Below, in pieces: positions 54,125 through 63,169 of a DNA stretch of 64,000 nt (positions are counted from its first letter, which is position 1; each line of letters starts with the position of its first letter). The translations under genes were made by a program, and so were the position numbers. The notes under the pieces are model-generated. The model saw only the letters and a program-made list of their open reading frames with translations, was not told where the DNA came from and made no database searches. Origin of the DNA: Nocardioides limicola (GTDB lineage Bacteria; Actinomycetota; Actinomycetes; Propionibacteriales; Nocardioidaceae); contig NZ_JAERJA010000001.1 of the NCBI RefSeq assembly GCF_016827675.1, positions 248,001 through 312,000 of the forward strand. Direction: 5' to 3'.

Positions 54125-54830
54125 ATCGGGTCCGCAGACCCCATGAAGTGATTCGGACGAGCGACTCCAAGGCGACCCGCGTGGTCATCTTGGAGTCGCC
54201 GTTCTTTCGGTCCACGAACTCGATCGGCACCTCGACCACGCGCAGTCCGGCCCGGATCGCCCGCCACGCGAGCTCGGTCTGGAACACGTACCCGGTGGCC
54301 TGCACGGCGGCCAGGTCGAGTCGGTGCAACGCGTCACGGCGATAGAGCCGGAACCCGGCGGTCGCGTCCCGCACGTCGATGCCGAGCAGTAGCCGCACGT
54401 AGCGGTTCCCGCCACGCGACAGGGCCCGACGTCGCCAGGACCAGTCCACCACTGCCCCGCCGGGCACCCACCGGGACCCGATGACCACGTCGGCCGTCTC
54501 CAGTGCCTCGAAGAGGCGGGGCAGGTGCTCGGGTTGGTGCGACCCGTCGGCGTCCATCTCGCCGATGACCTGATAGCCGCTCTCGAGGGCAACGCGGAAC
54601 CCGTGTCGGTACGCCGCGCCGAGGCCTGCCTTCCCGGGGCGATGCACCACTGCGATCCGCTCGTCCGCGGATGCCAGTCGATCTGCCAGTTCCCCGGTGC
54701 CGTCCGGGGACGCATCATCGACCACCAGCACGTGCACGTCCGGACAGCTGCGATGCACCCGTGCGATCACCTCAGCGAGGTTCTCCACCTCGTTGTACGT
54801 CGGCACCACCAGCACTGCCGGCCGAGTCAT
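54060..54830 (-). CDS. ppm1: Polyprenol monophosphomannose synthase
   Basis: 256 residues, a GT2 glycosyltransferase. It moves mannose from GDP-mannose to polyprenol phosphate for protein mannosylation and glycolipid synthesis. Motifs VVPTYNEVENL, VVDDASPDGT, GEMDADGSHQPE (DxD), GSRWVPGG and RKNGDSKM. No membrane helices, as in the soluble Ppm1/DPM1 type. In M. tuberculosis it is fused to Lnt (Rv2051c); here it is separate, the start ATG 54830 lying 59 bases inside the lnt 3' end. Confidence 0.93.
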   Translation of the reverse strand: MTRPAVLVVPTYNEVENLAEVIARVHRSCPDVHVLVVDDASPDGTGELADRLASADERIAVVHRPGKAGLGAAYRHGFRVALESGYQVIGEMDADGSHQPEHLPRLFEALETADVVIGSRWVPGGAVVDWSWRRRALSRGGNRYVRLLLGIDVRDATAGFRLYRRDALHRLDLAAVQATGYVFQTELAWRAIRAGLRVVEVPIEFVDRKNGDSKMTTRVALESLVRITSWGLRTRFRRSPSSSVPGAGAPDRSHRP

Positions 54831-56355
54831 GGGTTGGCTGGTCACCGGGCCGACGATACGTGAGCGCCGCAGCCAGCAACGCACCCAACCCCAGCAGGGC
54901 CACCAGCCGAGCGGGCCAGGCCCCCCACCACACCGCAGGGGTGACCCGGGTGCCGGTGGCCAGGTCGCCGGCGAACACCGACTGGGTGAGCAGCGGCGCC
55001 CGGTGCAGCACCGAGCCGTCGGGCGCCACGATGCCGCTGACCCCGTTGGTGGAGGCCACCACCAGGTGCCGGCCGGTCTCCAGGGCCCGCAGTCGGCTGA
55101 TCGCCCACTGCTGCTCCACCTGGGCGGTGCGGATGAACATCGCGTTGCTGGTCTGGACGACCAACAACCCAGCGCCGTCGCGGACCAGCGCATGGGCGAC
55201 GTCGTCGTAGGCCACGTCGAAGCAGATCATCGTCCCGATCGGCGTGCCGGCCAGCCACAGCGGGTCGCTGCGGTCACCGGCGACCATGTCGCGCGGGATC
55301 AGCGACAGCCGGCCGAAGGGTCGGGTGAAGAGCGCCCGGAACGGGATGTACTCCCCGAAGGCCACCGGATGCCATTTGGTGTACCGCTCCCCCGCTCCGC
55401 GTCCGGGCTCCCAGACGATCCCCTGGTTGTAGACCTGGGTCGGGTCGGGACCATCGACCATCGCGCCCACCAGCACCGGCACCCCGATCGTCTCCACCGC
55501 CTGGGTGATCAGCGAGTTGACGTGGCTGTCGCGGAACGGGTCGGTGGCGGTGGAGTTCTCCGGCCACAGGACGAAGTCGGGGGCGGGCTCCCGACCCGCC
55601 GCCACGTCTGCGGCCAGCCGGGCGGTGGCCTCGGCATGGTTGCGGGTGACCTGGCGGTGGTCCAGGAGGATGTCGGTGCCGTCACCGGGGACACTGCCCT
55701 GCACCGCGGCCACCCGGACCTGCGGACCGTCGGCCGCGAACGTCGGCAGCAGCAGCGGGGCCACCGTGGCGCCGAGCAGGAGGACCCCCGCCAACGCGGG
55801 TGGCCCGACACGCCTGATCCCGCGGCCGCGGAACCAGCACACCGACCAGGCCACGGAGGTGCCGGTGAGTGCGATCAGCAGACTGACCCCGACGTGTCCG
55901 ACCCAGGGCAGGCCGGCGGACCACCAGGTGTCCACGGTCGCGTACGACAAGCGCCCCCACGGCATGCCGCCGAAGGGGAAACTCCCCCGCAACCCCTCGG
56001 CCGCGACCCAGATGAACGCCGACCACACCGGCCACGCCGGCAACCTGCTGACCAGACCCATGCCCAGGCCGACGAAGATGAAGTAGGCGGTGAGCGACCC
56101 CGCCAGCGCCAGCCATGCGTCGTACCCGACGGCGGTGAGCCAGAACAGGTAGCTGAAGTTGAACCCCGCCCCGAACGCGAGCCCGGGAGCCCAGCAGCGT
56201 CGCAGCGGCTGCCGGTGCACCACGAGCGCGAGGACGGTGATGCCCAGCGGCAGCAGCAGCACCCAGCGGAGTGGTTCGTAGGCCGCCGCGGTCGCAAGAC
56301 CGGCGAGGCCGGCCGCCAGCGGGCGCAGGCCCGGCCACTTCCCTGGGGATCGCAC
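54772..56355 (-). CDS. lnt: Apolipoprotein N-acyltransferase
   Basis: 527 residues. N-terminal membrane helices (residues 10-210), then a nitrilase domain with the Glu (LWPENSTA), Lys (YTKWHPVAFGEY) and Cys (MICFDVAYDD) triad, and a last C-terminal helix. It adds the third acyl chain to lipoproteins in the membrane. GTG 56355 has TAGCGT 6 bases upstream, a leaderless promoter. Lipoproteins in this window (PPIase, DUF1906) would be substrates. Confidence 0.94.
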   Translation of the reverse strand: MRSPGKWPGLRPLAAGLAGLATAAAYEPLRWVLLLPLGITVLALVVHRQPLRRCWAPGLAFGAGFNFSYLFWLTAVGYDAWLALAGSLTAYFIFVGLGMGLVSRLPAWPVWSAFIWVAAEGLRGSFPFGGMPWGRLSYATVDTWWSAGLPWVGHVGVSLLIALTGTSVAWSVCWFRGRGIRRVGPPALAGVLLLGATVAPLLLPTFAADGPQVRVAAVQGSVPGDGTDILLDHRQVTRNHAEATARLAADVAAGREPAPDFVLWPENSTATDPFRDSHVNSLITQAVETIGVPVLVGAMVDGPDPTQVYNQGIVWEPGRGAGERYTKWHPVAFGEYIPFRALFTRPFGRLSLIPRDMVAGDRSDPLWLAGTPIGTMICFDVAYDDVAHALVRDGAGLLVVQTSNAMFIRTAQVEQQWAISRLRALETGRHLVVASTNGVSGIVAPDGSVLHRAPLLTQSVFAGDLATGTRVTPAVWWGAWPARLVALLGLGALLAAALTYRRPGDQPTHDSAGSAGGADVQRGGEPR

Positions 56356-56713
56356 GCGGCCACGCTACCGGGCAGGTCAGGCACGGAAGAGGGCCCGGCA
56401 CCCTTCGGACCGACCGCGTCAGCACTGGCTGTGCCGCCGTGGAAGTTGTCTAAGGGGTGCGGGCCCCATCCGTGTCGGCCCCCACGCTGGCACTGCCGAA
56501 CCGCCGTCAGAGTCGTCAGGATGCGTGGTACCCGACCCCACGGACCATCAGACGGCGACCGGTGCGACAACGTGATCTGCACGGGCTGACTCCAGCACGA
56601 TGGGCACTGAGAGCTTCGCTGTCAAGTGCCCGCTGACCTGCGCGGATGGTGCGAAACCGCAGGTCAGCAGTGCCGACCTGAGCCTCGAGATTGGGGGCAG
56701 GTACGGCGTGTCG
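56356..56713. other. Intergenic region between lrp and lnt
   Basis: 358 bases without a convincing gene. It holds the lnt -10 TAGCGT (56362-56367, minus strand) and a hairpin at 56632-56668 behind lrp. The rest shows GC-rich sequence without a repeat or RNA that I recognise. Confidence 0.5.
56632..56668 (-). terminator. Hairpin terminator candidate after lrp
   Basis: An 11-bp perfect stem, GCTGACCTGCG (56632-56642) with CGCAGGTCAGC (56658-56668), loop 15 bases. It lies 46 bases after the lrp stop. No U-tract follows. Confidence 0.5.
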
Positions 56714-57184
56714 TCACGGCGTGTCGGAACGGGTCGGCCGGTCGGCCCGCAGCACCGGCCGGTTCTCGAAGGGCGTGGAGAGCACCACGGTGGTACGGGT
56801 GCTGACCCGCGCGGTCTTGCGGATCCGAGCGAGCAGGCCCTCGAGGTCGGTCGGGCTGGCGACCCGGACCTTCACCAGGAACGACTCGTCACCGGCCACG
56901 GACCAGCAGGCCTCGATCTCGGGCAGTTCCGCGAGACGTTCGATGCAGTCCTGGTCGTCGGGCTCGATGGCGGTGACCCCGACGAAGGCGGTCAGCGGCA
57001 GTCCGAGCTGCTCGTGGTCCACCAGCGCCGTGTATCCGGTGATCAGGCCTCGTCGCTCCAGGCGCTTGACCCGCTGGTGCACCGTGGAGGTGGACATGCC
57101 GACGGCGCGGCCGATGTCGGTGTAGGACGTACGGCCGTCCTCGTTCAACAGGGCCAGGATCTTCTGGTCGGTCTCCTCAAGCAC
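56714..57184 (-). CDS. Lrp/AsnC-family transcriptional regulator
   Basis: 156 residues from GTG 57184. N-terminal HTH (LEETDQKILALLNEDGRTSY, VGMSTSTVHQRVKRLERRGLI), then an AsnC/RAM ligand domain (LTAFVGVTAIEPDD, CWSVAGDESFLVKVRV). TAGTCT stands 7 bases upstream, a leaderless start. Effector amino acid unknown. It is divergent from the exonuclease gene with 41 bases between starts. Confidence 0.92.
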   Translation of the reverse strand: MLEETDQKILALLNEDGRTSYTDIGRAVGMSTSTVHQRVKRLERRGLITGYTALVDHEQLGLPLTAFVGVTAIEPDDQDCIERLAELPEIEACWSVAGDESFLVKVRVASPTDLEGLLARIRKTARVSTRTTVVLSTPFENRPVLRADRPTRSDTP

Positions 57185-57191
57185 GGAAATC

Positions 57192-57197
57192 AGACTA
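57192..57197 (-). promoter_or_regulatory. -10 element for lrp
   Basis: TAGTCT on the minus strand, 7 bases before GTG 57184. On the other strand CAAGAT (57214-57219) lies 6 bases before ATG 57226, so the two genes are served by back-to-back promoters. Confidence 0.42.
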
Positions 57198-57225
57198 GGC
57201 GGTTTGGCCGTGACAAGATGCCGGA

Positions 57226-58158
57226 ATGACGAAGCCGACCGACCGGTTGATGCTGCTGGACACGGCCAGCCTCTACTTCCGTGCCTTCTTCGGGGTGCCA
57301 GACAGCGTCCGGGCACCCGATGGCACCCCGGTGAACGCCGTCCGCGGACTGTTGGACTTCATCACCAGGCTGGTCGAGGAGTACCGACCGACCCACCTGT
57401 GCTGCTGCTGGGATGACGACTGGCGGCCCGCCTGGCGGGTGCAGCAGATCCCGACGTACAAGGGTCATCGGGTGGTCGAGGCGACGGCCACCGGCCCGGA
57501 CGTGGAGGAGGTGCCGGATCCGCTTCAGGTGCAGATCCCGGTGATCCGTGACGTGCTGGCCGCCTTCGGCATCGCAGTTCTCGGGCATGCCGAGATGGAG
57601 GCCGATGACGTGATCGGCAGCCTGGCCAGCCAGGCCACGATGCCGGTGGACGTGGTCACCGGGGATCGGGACCTGTTCCAGCTCGTCGACGACAAGGCTG
57701 AGGTCCGGATCCTCTACACCGCTCGCGGCGTCGGCCGACACGAACGCGTCGACGAGGCCTGGGTGCGTGACAAGTACGGCGTGGACGCGCGGCAGTACGC
57801 CGACTTCGCCACCCTCCGGGGTGATGCGTCCGACGGGTTGCCGGGCGTGAAGGGCGTCGGCGAGAAGACCGCCGCGACCCTGCTGGGTGCGTTCACGGAC
57901 CTGCCCGGGATCATCGCTGCCGCCGGTGATCCCACCTCGGCGATGGCTCCGGGACCGCGCAGCAAGATCGAGGCCTCGCTGGACTATTTGGCCGTAGCGC
58001 CCGAGGTGGTGGCGGTGCGTCGGGACCTGGACTTCGGCGTCGTGGATCTCACCCTCCCCGCCGCCCCGGTGGACCCGGGGGCGCTGGACGAACTCGCCGG
58101 CCGCTGGGGACTGGGAAGTTCGGTGGAACGGCTCGCTCAGGTGCTCCCTGGCCGCTGA
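57226..58158 (+). CDS. 5'-3' exonuclease (PolA N-terminal-like/flap endonuclease)
   Basis: 310 residues. The resolvase-like N-terminal part LMLLDTASLYFRAFFG and the acidic cluster MEADDVIGSLA, VVTGDRDLFQLV give the metal site; the helix-hairpin-helix GVKGVGEKTAATLL follows. It removes flaps or RNA primers from DNA. It corresponds to stand-alone Rv2090, not to full DNA polymerase I. CAAGAT six bases upstream suggests a leaderless start. Confidence 0.92.
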   Translation: MTKPTDRLMLLDTASLYFRAFFGVPDSVRAPDGTPVNAVRGLLDFITRLVEEYRPTHLCCCWDDDWRPAWRVQQIPTYKGHRVVEATATGPDVEEVPDPLQVQIPVIRDVLAAFGIAVLGHAEMEADDVIGSLASQATMPVDVVTGDRDLFQLVDDKAEVRILYTARGVGRHERVDEAWVRDKYGVDARQYADFATLRGDASDGLPGVKGVGEKTAATLLGAFTDLPGIIAAAGDPTSAMAPGPRSKIEASLDYLAVAPEVVAVRRDLDFGVVDLTLPAAPVDPGALDELAGRWGLGSSVERLAQVLPGR

Positions 58159-58171
58159 GCCCGCCCGGGCG

Positions 58172-58177
58172 TAGCAT
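58172..58177 (+). promoter_or_regulatory. -10 element before the small secreted protein gene
   Basis: TAGCAT ends 7 bases before ATG 58185. It supports that the short gene is transcribed. Confidence 0.4.
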
Positions 58178-58184
58178 CCTGGAC

Positions 58185-58457
58185 ATGAGGGGACTGATCG
58201 TCCTGCTGCTGATCACAGCGCTGGTGGGTGCCGACCGACCTGCGCCGCCGGCGGCTGACCCTGGCCAGCAGTCACCCGCGGCGACTCTGCTGGTCCCCGG
58301 CCCCTGCGTGGTGCCGGCCGGCACCGTGTGGCGGGGATGCCCACCGAGTCAGCCCGGCGAAACCCACGCCCCCGAGTTCTGCGTGCGCCCGGCGGCCTAC
58401 CGCGGTGGCCCGCTCCTCCCGTGCGGAGAGCCGACTCACTCGCTCATCGAGGAGTAG
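58185..58457 (+). CDS. Small secreted Cys-containing protein
   Basis: 90 residues, no known family. A short signal (MRGLIVLLLITALVGA) is followed by a Pro-rich segment and four Cys (PGPCVV, RGCPP, EFCVR, LPCGE) that may form two disulfides. The 3' end overlaps helY by 22 bases on the opposite strand. A leaderless -10 element favours a real gene, yet coding evidence is limited. Confidence 0.5.
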   Translation: MRGLIVLLLITALVGADRPAPPAADPGQQSPAATLLVPGPCVVPAGTVWRGCPPSQPGETHAPEFCVRPAAYRGGPLLPCGEPTHSLIEE

Positions 58458-61135
58458 GCGACCACACCTCGACGAAGCAGGTCGTGGGCCCGACGCGCGG
58501 TACGACGCAGCTCGCCGTCACCTGCCGCGTCGGCCACCTGGTCGGTCAGGTCGAGCAGTTGCTTCATCCAGCGGACGAAGTCGCCGGCCGCCAGCTCGGT
58601 GTCGCGGAGCACGTCGTCGAGGTCGTCGCCCGAGGCCCACCGGAAGGCGACCTGCGCGAACCCCAGATCCGGCTCCCGCAGGAAGTCGAGTCGGTTCTCC
58701 CGCTCCAACGCATCCAGGTCACCCCACAACGACACCATCTCCCCCACCACCTGCCGAACCCGATCGTTGGGCAGCCGGGGGCGGGAGGCATCGTCGGGAC
58801 GACGGGACTCGAAGGCGAGCACGGACACTGTGGCGGCCAGTTCCTCGGGGGTGAGACCGTTCCAGAGGCCGGTGCGCAGCGACTCGGCGGCCACGAGGTC
58901 GAGTTCGGAGTAGATCCGCATCAACGGTTGTCCGCGTTCGGTGACCGTGTCACCGTCGAGGTATTCGAGGGTGGTGAGCAGGTCGCAGACCCGGTCGAAC
59001 TGGCGGGCGATGGTGTTGGTGCGCTTCTCGATGCGGTTGCGCAGTGCCCGGGCCTCGCTGTCGAGCTTGAGCCAGCGCTCGGCCCAGCGGGCGTGATCCT
59101 CCCGGTCCGGGCAGTCGTGACACGGGTGGGACTTGAGCTCGACCCGCATCCGATCCACATCCGGACCGGAGTCGGGGCGCCGGCGCTCGGGCGGCGGTGG
59201 GGGCTCGAGGTGGCGGACCCGGTTGCGCAGGGTGTTGGTGAGGTCGCGACGTTGCTTCGGGTCCCGGTCGTTGAACTGCCGGGGCACCCGGATCTGGGTC
59301 ACCGAGCGGACCGGTGCCGGGATCTCCCCGACCGCGAGCCGACGGCTGCCGCGGGTCAGGCTCACCACCAGTGGCCGCGGTTCGTGCCGGTCGAGGCCGG
59401 GGTCGATGACGACCGCCCAGCCCTCGTGGCGGCCGCCCGGGATCCAGATCACGTCCCCAGGGGTGAGTCGGGTCAGCGCGCCGATCACCTCGTCGCGGTG
59501 CCGACCTCGGCGGTCCTGGCTGGACTGCTTCTCGGCTCGCCCGATCCGCTGCCGCAGGCGCGCATAGGCCATGAAATCGCCGCGGTCGCAGCTGGCCCCC
59601 TCGGCGTACCCGTCGAGTGCGTCGTCGCTCTTGCGGAGTTTGCGGGCCAGCCCGACGACGGCCTTGTCCGCCTGGAACTGGGCGAACGACGACTCGAGGA
59701 GTTCGCGTGCGCGTTCGCGGCCGAACCGGTGCACCAGGTTGACGGCCATGTTGTAGGAGGGACGGAACGAGGAACGCAGCGGGTAGGTCCGTGTGGACGC
59801 CAGCCCTGCGACCTCCTCGGGCCGGGTGCCGGGCTGCCAGAGCACCACCGCGTGGCCTTCCACGTCCAGCCCGCGTCGGCCGGCCCGACCAGTGAGCTGG
59901 GTGTACTCCCCCGGAGTGATGTCCGCATGCGTCTCGCCGTTCCACTTGGTGAGCTTCTCGATCACCACGGTCCTGGCCGGCATGTTGATGCCCAGGGCCA
60001 GCGTCTCGGTGGCGAAGACGCCCTTGCACAGTCCGCGCTGGAAGAGCCGCTCCACGCACTCCTTGAAGGTCGGCAACATGCCGGCGTGGTGGGCGGCCAC
60101 CCCGCGCAGGAGCCCGTCCAGGAACTCGTGGTAGCCGAGCGCGACGCGGTCCTCCTCGGGGAGATGCCGGCAGTGCTCGGTGACGAACTCGCGGATCTGC
60201 TGCTGTTCGGTCGTGTTGGTCAGCCGGACGTTCGCGTCGATGCACTGCTGGACGGCGGCATCGCACCCGACCCGGCTGAAGATGAACGTGATCGCAGGGA
60301 GCAGGCCATCGCGCTCCAACCGGGTGATCACCTCGGCGCGACTCGGGATCCAGACCCGGCGGCCATTGCCGACGTTGCGCCGACCCTGCCCACGACTGTT
60401 GCGCGGCGCCCGCCGATCCCGCATCTGCTTGCTCGCCCACTCGTCGCGAGCCACTCGGATCAGTTCCCGGTTGACCTTGGCGTCGGGGTCGGCGAACCCG
60501 GAGCGGGCCGCGTCCCCGGCGAAGAGGTCGTACATCCGCTTCCCCACCATCACGTGCTGGAAGAGCGGCACCGGGCGTCGCTCGGAGACGATGGTGGAGA
60601 TCTCGCCCCGGACGGTGGCCAGCCACTCGCCGAACTCCTCGGCGTTCGAGACGGTGGCAGACAACGACACCAGCGCCACCGACTCGGGGAGGTGGATGAT
60701 CACCTCCTCCCAGACCGCGCCACGACTGCGGTCGGCGAGGTAGTGAACCTCGTCCATCACCACGTAGCCCAGATCGGTCAACGTGCGAGAACCCGCGTAG
60801 AGCATGTTCCGCAACACCTCGGTGGTCATCACCACCACCGGCGCCTCGGAGTTGATGGAGTTGTCCCCGGTGAGCATCCCGACCTTGTCGGCTCCATGCC
60901 GGGCTACCAGATCGGCGTACTTCTGGTTGGAGAGTGCCTTGATCGGAGTCGTGTAGAAACACTTCCGGCCCTCGGACAGGGCCAGGTGCACGGCGTACTC
61001 GCCGACGACGGTCTTCCCGGATCCGGTCGGGGCGGCCACCAGCACGCCGCCGCCGCCGTCGAGCTTCCGGCAGGCGCGGATCTGGAAGTCGTCGAGCCCG
61101 AACTCATACCCGGCGGCGAACGCCTCGAAGCTCAC
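58436..61135 (-). CDS. helY: Ski2-like DEAD/DEAH-box helicase HelY
   Basis: 899 residues. Motif I APTGSGKTVVGEY (about residue 35), motif II DEVHYLAD, motif III SLSATVSN, motif VI QLTGRAGRRGLD, and a DSHCT-type C-terminal domain. It should unwind or remodel RNA with ATP. Matches Rv2092c in place and kind. Its ATG overlaps the lipid kinase stop (ATGA). Confidence 0.94.
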   Translation of the reverse strand: MSFEAFAAGYEFGLDDFQIRACRKLDGGGGVLVAAPTGSGKTVVGEYAVHLALSEGRKCFYTTPIKALSNQKYADLVARHGADKVGMLTGDNSINSEAPVVVMTTEVLRNMLYAGSRTLTDLGYVVMDEVHYLADRSRGAVWEEVIIHLPESVALVSLSATVSNAEEFGEWLATVRGEISTIVSERRPVPLFQHVMVGKRMYDLFAGDAARSGFADPDAKVNRELIRVARDEWASKQMRDRRAPRNSRGQGRRNVGNGRRVWIPSRAEVITRLERDGLLPAITFIFSRVGCDAAVQQCIDANVRLTNTTEQQQIREFVTEHCRHLPEEDRVALGYHEFLDGLLRGVAAHHAGMLPTFKECVERLFQRGLCKGVFATETLALGINMPARTVVIEKLTKWNGETHADITPGEYTQLTGRAGRRGLDVEGHAVVLWQPGTRPEEVAGLASTRTYPLRSSFRPSYNMAVNLVHRFGRERARELLESSFAQFQADKAVVGLARKLRKSDDALDGYAEGASCDRGDFMAYARLRQRIGRAEKQSSQDRRGRHRDEVIGALTRLTPGDVIWIPGGRHEGWAVVIDPGLDRHEPRPLVVSLTRGSRRLAVGEIPAPVRSVTQIRVPRQFNDRDPKQRRDLTNTLRNRVRHLEPPPPPERRRPDSGPDVDRMRVELKSHPCHDCPDREDHARWAERWLKLDSEARALRNRIEKRTNTIARQFDRVCDLLTTLEYLDGDTVTERGQPLMRIYSELDLVAAESLRTGLWNGLTPEELAATVSVLAFESRRPDDASRPRLPNDRVRQVVGEMVSLWGDLDALERENRLDFLREPDLGFAQVAFRWASGDDLDDVLRDTELAAGDFVRWMKQLLDLTDQVADAAGDGELRRTARRAHDLLRRGVVAYSSMSE

Positions 61136-61995
61136 CCGAACACCTCCAGGGCGCCGGGGACGACGCTGACGGTCAGCGGGAGCGGTGCCACCCGTTCCCC
61201 GTCGGCGTAGGCGACGATCCCGGCCGAGGCGATGGTGACGGTGCTGGCCCGCACGCTCCAGAACGCCGGATGGCGGGTGTGCTCGCCGGTGCGGAGCTTC
61301 GGGAAGGTACGCAGCAGGTCGCCCCGGCTCATGGGGCCGACGACGGCGACGTCGAGGAGACCATCGTCGAGCACGGCACCGTCGGTGATCCGCAACCCTC
61401 CGCCGAAGGAGGGGCCGTTGCCGACCGCCACCAGGACCGCGTCCACCGTCTGAGTGGCGCCGTCGATCTCAAGGAGGTAGCGGCGCGGCGCCAAGGTCGG
61501 CAGGGAGGCGATCGTGGCCAGCGTGTAGCGGGCCTGCCCACGCGGCCAGGACATCTCGTTCGCCCGCTCGTTCACGAGCGCATCGAACCCGGCCGAGAGT
61601 ACGGCGGCGAACCACCGGTCGCCGGTCCTCCCCAGGTCGATCCGACGACGCCGGCCGCGTATCACCACGTCGGCGGCGGCCAGGGGGTCCAGCGGGATGT
61701 CCAGGGAGCGGGCGATGTCGTTGCCGGTGCCGGCCGGGATGATCCCGAGGGCGGTCTCGGTGCCGGCGACCGCCTGGACCATCTGGTGCACGAAACCGTC
61801 ACCGCCACAGGCGACCACACCGTCCACGGTGCCGACCAGGGAGCGGGCCAGTTCGAGCGAGTGCTCGGCGTCGTCGCCGACCAGGTCGATCACCGAGAGG
61901 CCCGCATAGCGCAGCCGCTGGGTGACGGCTTCCCGGAGCCTGGCTGCACGCCCCTTGCCGGAGGTCGGGTTGGTCAGCAGCGCGATCTGGGGCAC
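61132..61995 (-). CDS. Diacylglycerol/lipid kinase family protein
   Basis: 287 residues with the DAGK catalytic core: NPTSGKG at the N-terminus, CGGDGFVHQMV (GGDG), PAGTGNDIARSL, and C-terminal VVPGALEVFG. It phosphorylates a lipid such as diacylglycerol, or is related to mannosyl lipid synthesis; the substrate is not fixed by sequence. Located between tatC and helY. Confidence 0.92.
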   Translation of the reverse strand: MPQIALLTNPTSGKGRAARLREAVTQRLRYAGLSVIDLVGDDAEHSLELARSLVGTVDGVVACGGDGFVHQMVQAVAGTETALGIIPAGTGNDIARSLDIPLDPLAAADVVIRGRRRRIDLGRTGDRWFAAVLSAGFDALVNERANEMSWPRGQARYTLATIASLPTLAPRRYLLEIDGATQTVDAVLVAVGNGPSFGGGLRITDGAVLDDGLLDVAVVGPMSRGDLLRTFPKLRTGEHTRHPAFWSVRASTVTIASAGIVAYADGERVAPLPLTVSVVPGALEVFG

Positions 61996-62020
61996 GTGGT
62001 GACCCTATCCCGCAGTCGGG

Positions 62021-62857
62021 TCAGAGCGGGGAAGCCTCGTCGTCGGCCACAGCCGTCCCCTCGGCCTTGCGGCGGCGAATCCGGTCGTTGATCCGGGCGA
62101 TGACCTCGGCGGCGAAGAACAGGAAGAGCAGCGGGATGGCCAGGGACACCATCGAGAACGGGTCGGGAGGGGTGGCGACGGCAGCGAACGCGAAGATCGC
62201 CATCACGATCCAGGCCCGGTACTTGCGCAGCGCGGTCGCCGGCAGCACGCCGGCCAGGTTCAGCATCACCACGAACAGGGGCAGCTCGAACGCGACGCCG
62301 AAGACCAACAGGATCCGGGTGACGAAACTGAAGTACTCACCGAACTCGATCAGGTTCTGCATCGAATCCGGGGTGAACCCGATCAGGATCTCCAGGGCCC
62401 GCGGCAGCACGTAGTAGCCGAGCGCGACCCCGGCCACGAAGAGCGGGCCGGCGATGGCGGCGAAGAGCCGGGACCACTTCACCTCACTGGGCTTGAGGCC
62501 GGGCAGGACGAACGCCCACATCTGATAGAGCCAGTACGGCGCGGTGACGACGATGGCGGCCACCGCGGCGACCCGGAACTGCACCAACAGTGGACCGGTG
62601 GCCCCGGCGATGTAGGCGTCGGTGGCCACGCCCTCGCCGAGCAGATCCCGGGCGTACTGGTAGGGCGCCCAGACCAGGTCCAGCAGTGGCTTGTAGAAGA
62701 CCAGCGCCAGCACCATCGCCAGCACGAAGACCAGCGCCACCCGGCTCAGCCGGGCGCGCAACTCACGCAGATGGTCCGCGAGCACCATCCGGCCGCCTGG
62801 TCCGACGGGGTGACGTGGGCGCCCTCGGAAGAGGTCGACCAGACCGGAGAGGACCAC
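62021..62857 (-). CDS. tatC: Sec-independent translocase subunit TatC
   Basis: 278 residues, six membrane helices. The TatC signature is near the N-terminus (MVLADHLRELRARLSRVAL) and FELPLFVVMLNLAGVL is in helix four. With TatA it exports folded proteins. A cytoplasmic N-terminal extension of about 22 residues precedes the conserved start, so an ATG at 62788 is also possible. Charged C-terminal tail. Confidence 0.95.
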   Translation of the reverse strand: MVLSGLVDLFRGRPRHPVGPGGRMVLADHLRELRARLSRVALVFVLAMVLALVFYKPLLDLVWAPYQYARDLLGEGVATDAYIAGATGPLLVQFRVAAVAAIVVTAPYWLYQMWAFVLPGLKPSEVKWSRLFAAIAGPLFVAGVALGYYVLPRALEILIGFTPDSMQNLIEFGEYFSFVTRILLVFGVAFELPLFVVMLNLAGVLPATALRKYRAWIVMAIFAFAAVATPPDPFSMVSLAIPLLFLFFAAEVIARINDRIRRRKAEGTAVADDEASPL

Positions 62858-62868
62858 GTGGGTGCTGG

Positions 62869-63126
62869 TCAGTTGGTGGTGTCGCGCTGCTCGCGGACGG
62901 TCGGGTCGGACTGCGTCCCGCGACCGGACTCCAGTTCACCGGGGGACTCACCGGTGGGCTCGTCGTCGATCAGGCCCTTCGTCTCCGCCTTGAAGATCCG
63001 CAGCGCACGGCCGGTGCCTCGCGCGAGCTCGGGGAGCTTGGCAGCCCCGAACAGGAGCAGGAGGACAGCCAGGATCAGCACCAATTCGAGAGGGCCGAGC
63101 GGGCCCAGACTCACCATTGCGTTCAT
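62869..63126 (-). CDS. tatA: Sec-independent translocase subunit TatA
   Basis: 85 residues. One membrane helix (LELVLILAVLLLLFGAAKLP) with FG-x-x-KLPELARGTGRALRIFKAETK, the amphipathic helix, then an acidic tail. Starts at 63126 and 63117 are in frame. Upstream of tatC by 11 bases. The pore-forming part of the Tat system. Confidence 0.94.
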   Translation of the reverse strand: MNAMVSLGPLGPLELVLILAVLLLLFGAAKLPELARGTGRALRIFKAETKGLIDDEPTGESPGELESGRGTQSDPTVREQRDTTN

Positions 63127-63169
63127 TGTGTCCTCATCAGGATCGACAGTACGTGTCCATCGTAGTGGA

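Noticed and set aside
54697..56589. A 630-codon + strand frame opposite lnt
   Set aside because: Product is rich in Gly, Arg, Gln and His without domains, and lnt carries its full catalytic triad.
56632..56668. Remnant of the recombinase element, because CCGCAGGTCAGC resembles sequence near 33853
   Set aside because: The shared stretch is only about 10-11 bases and is explained as one arm of a hairpin behind lrp.
58328..61210. A 960-codon open frame on the + strand opposite helY
   Set aside because: It lies entirely antisense to a helicase gene with all family motifs. Its product is low-complexity and rich in His, Gly and Gln. This is a high-GC shadow frame.
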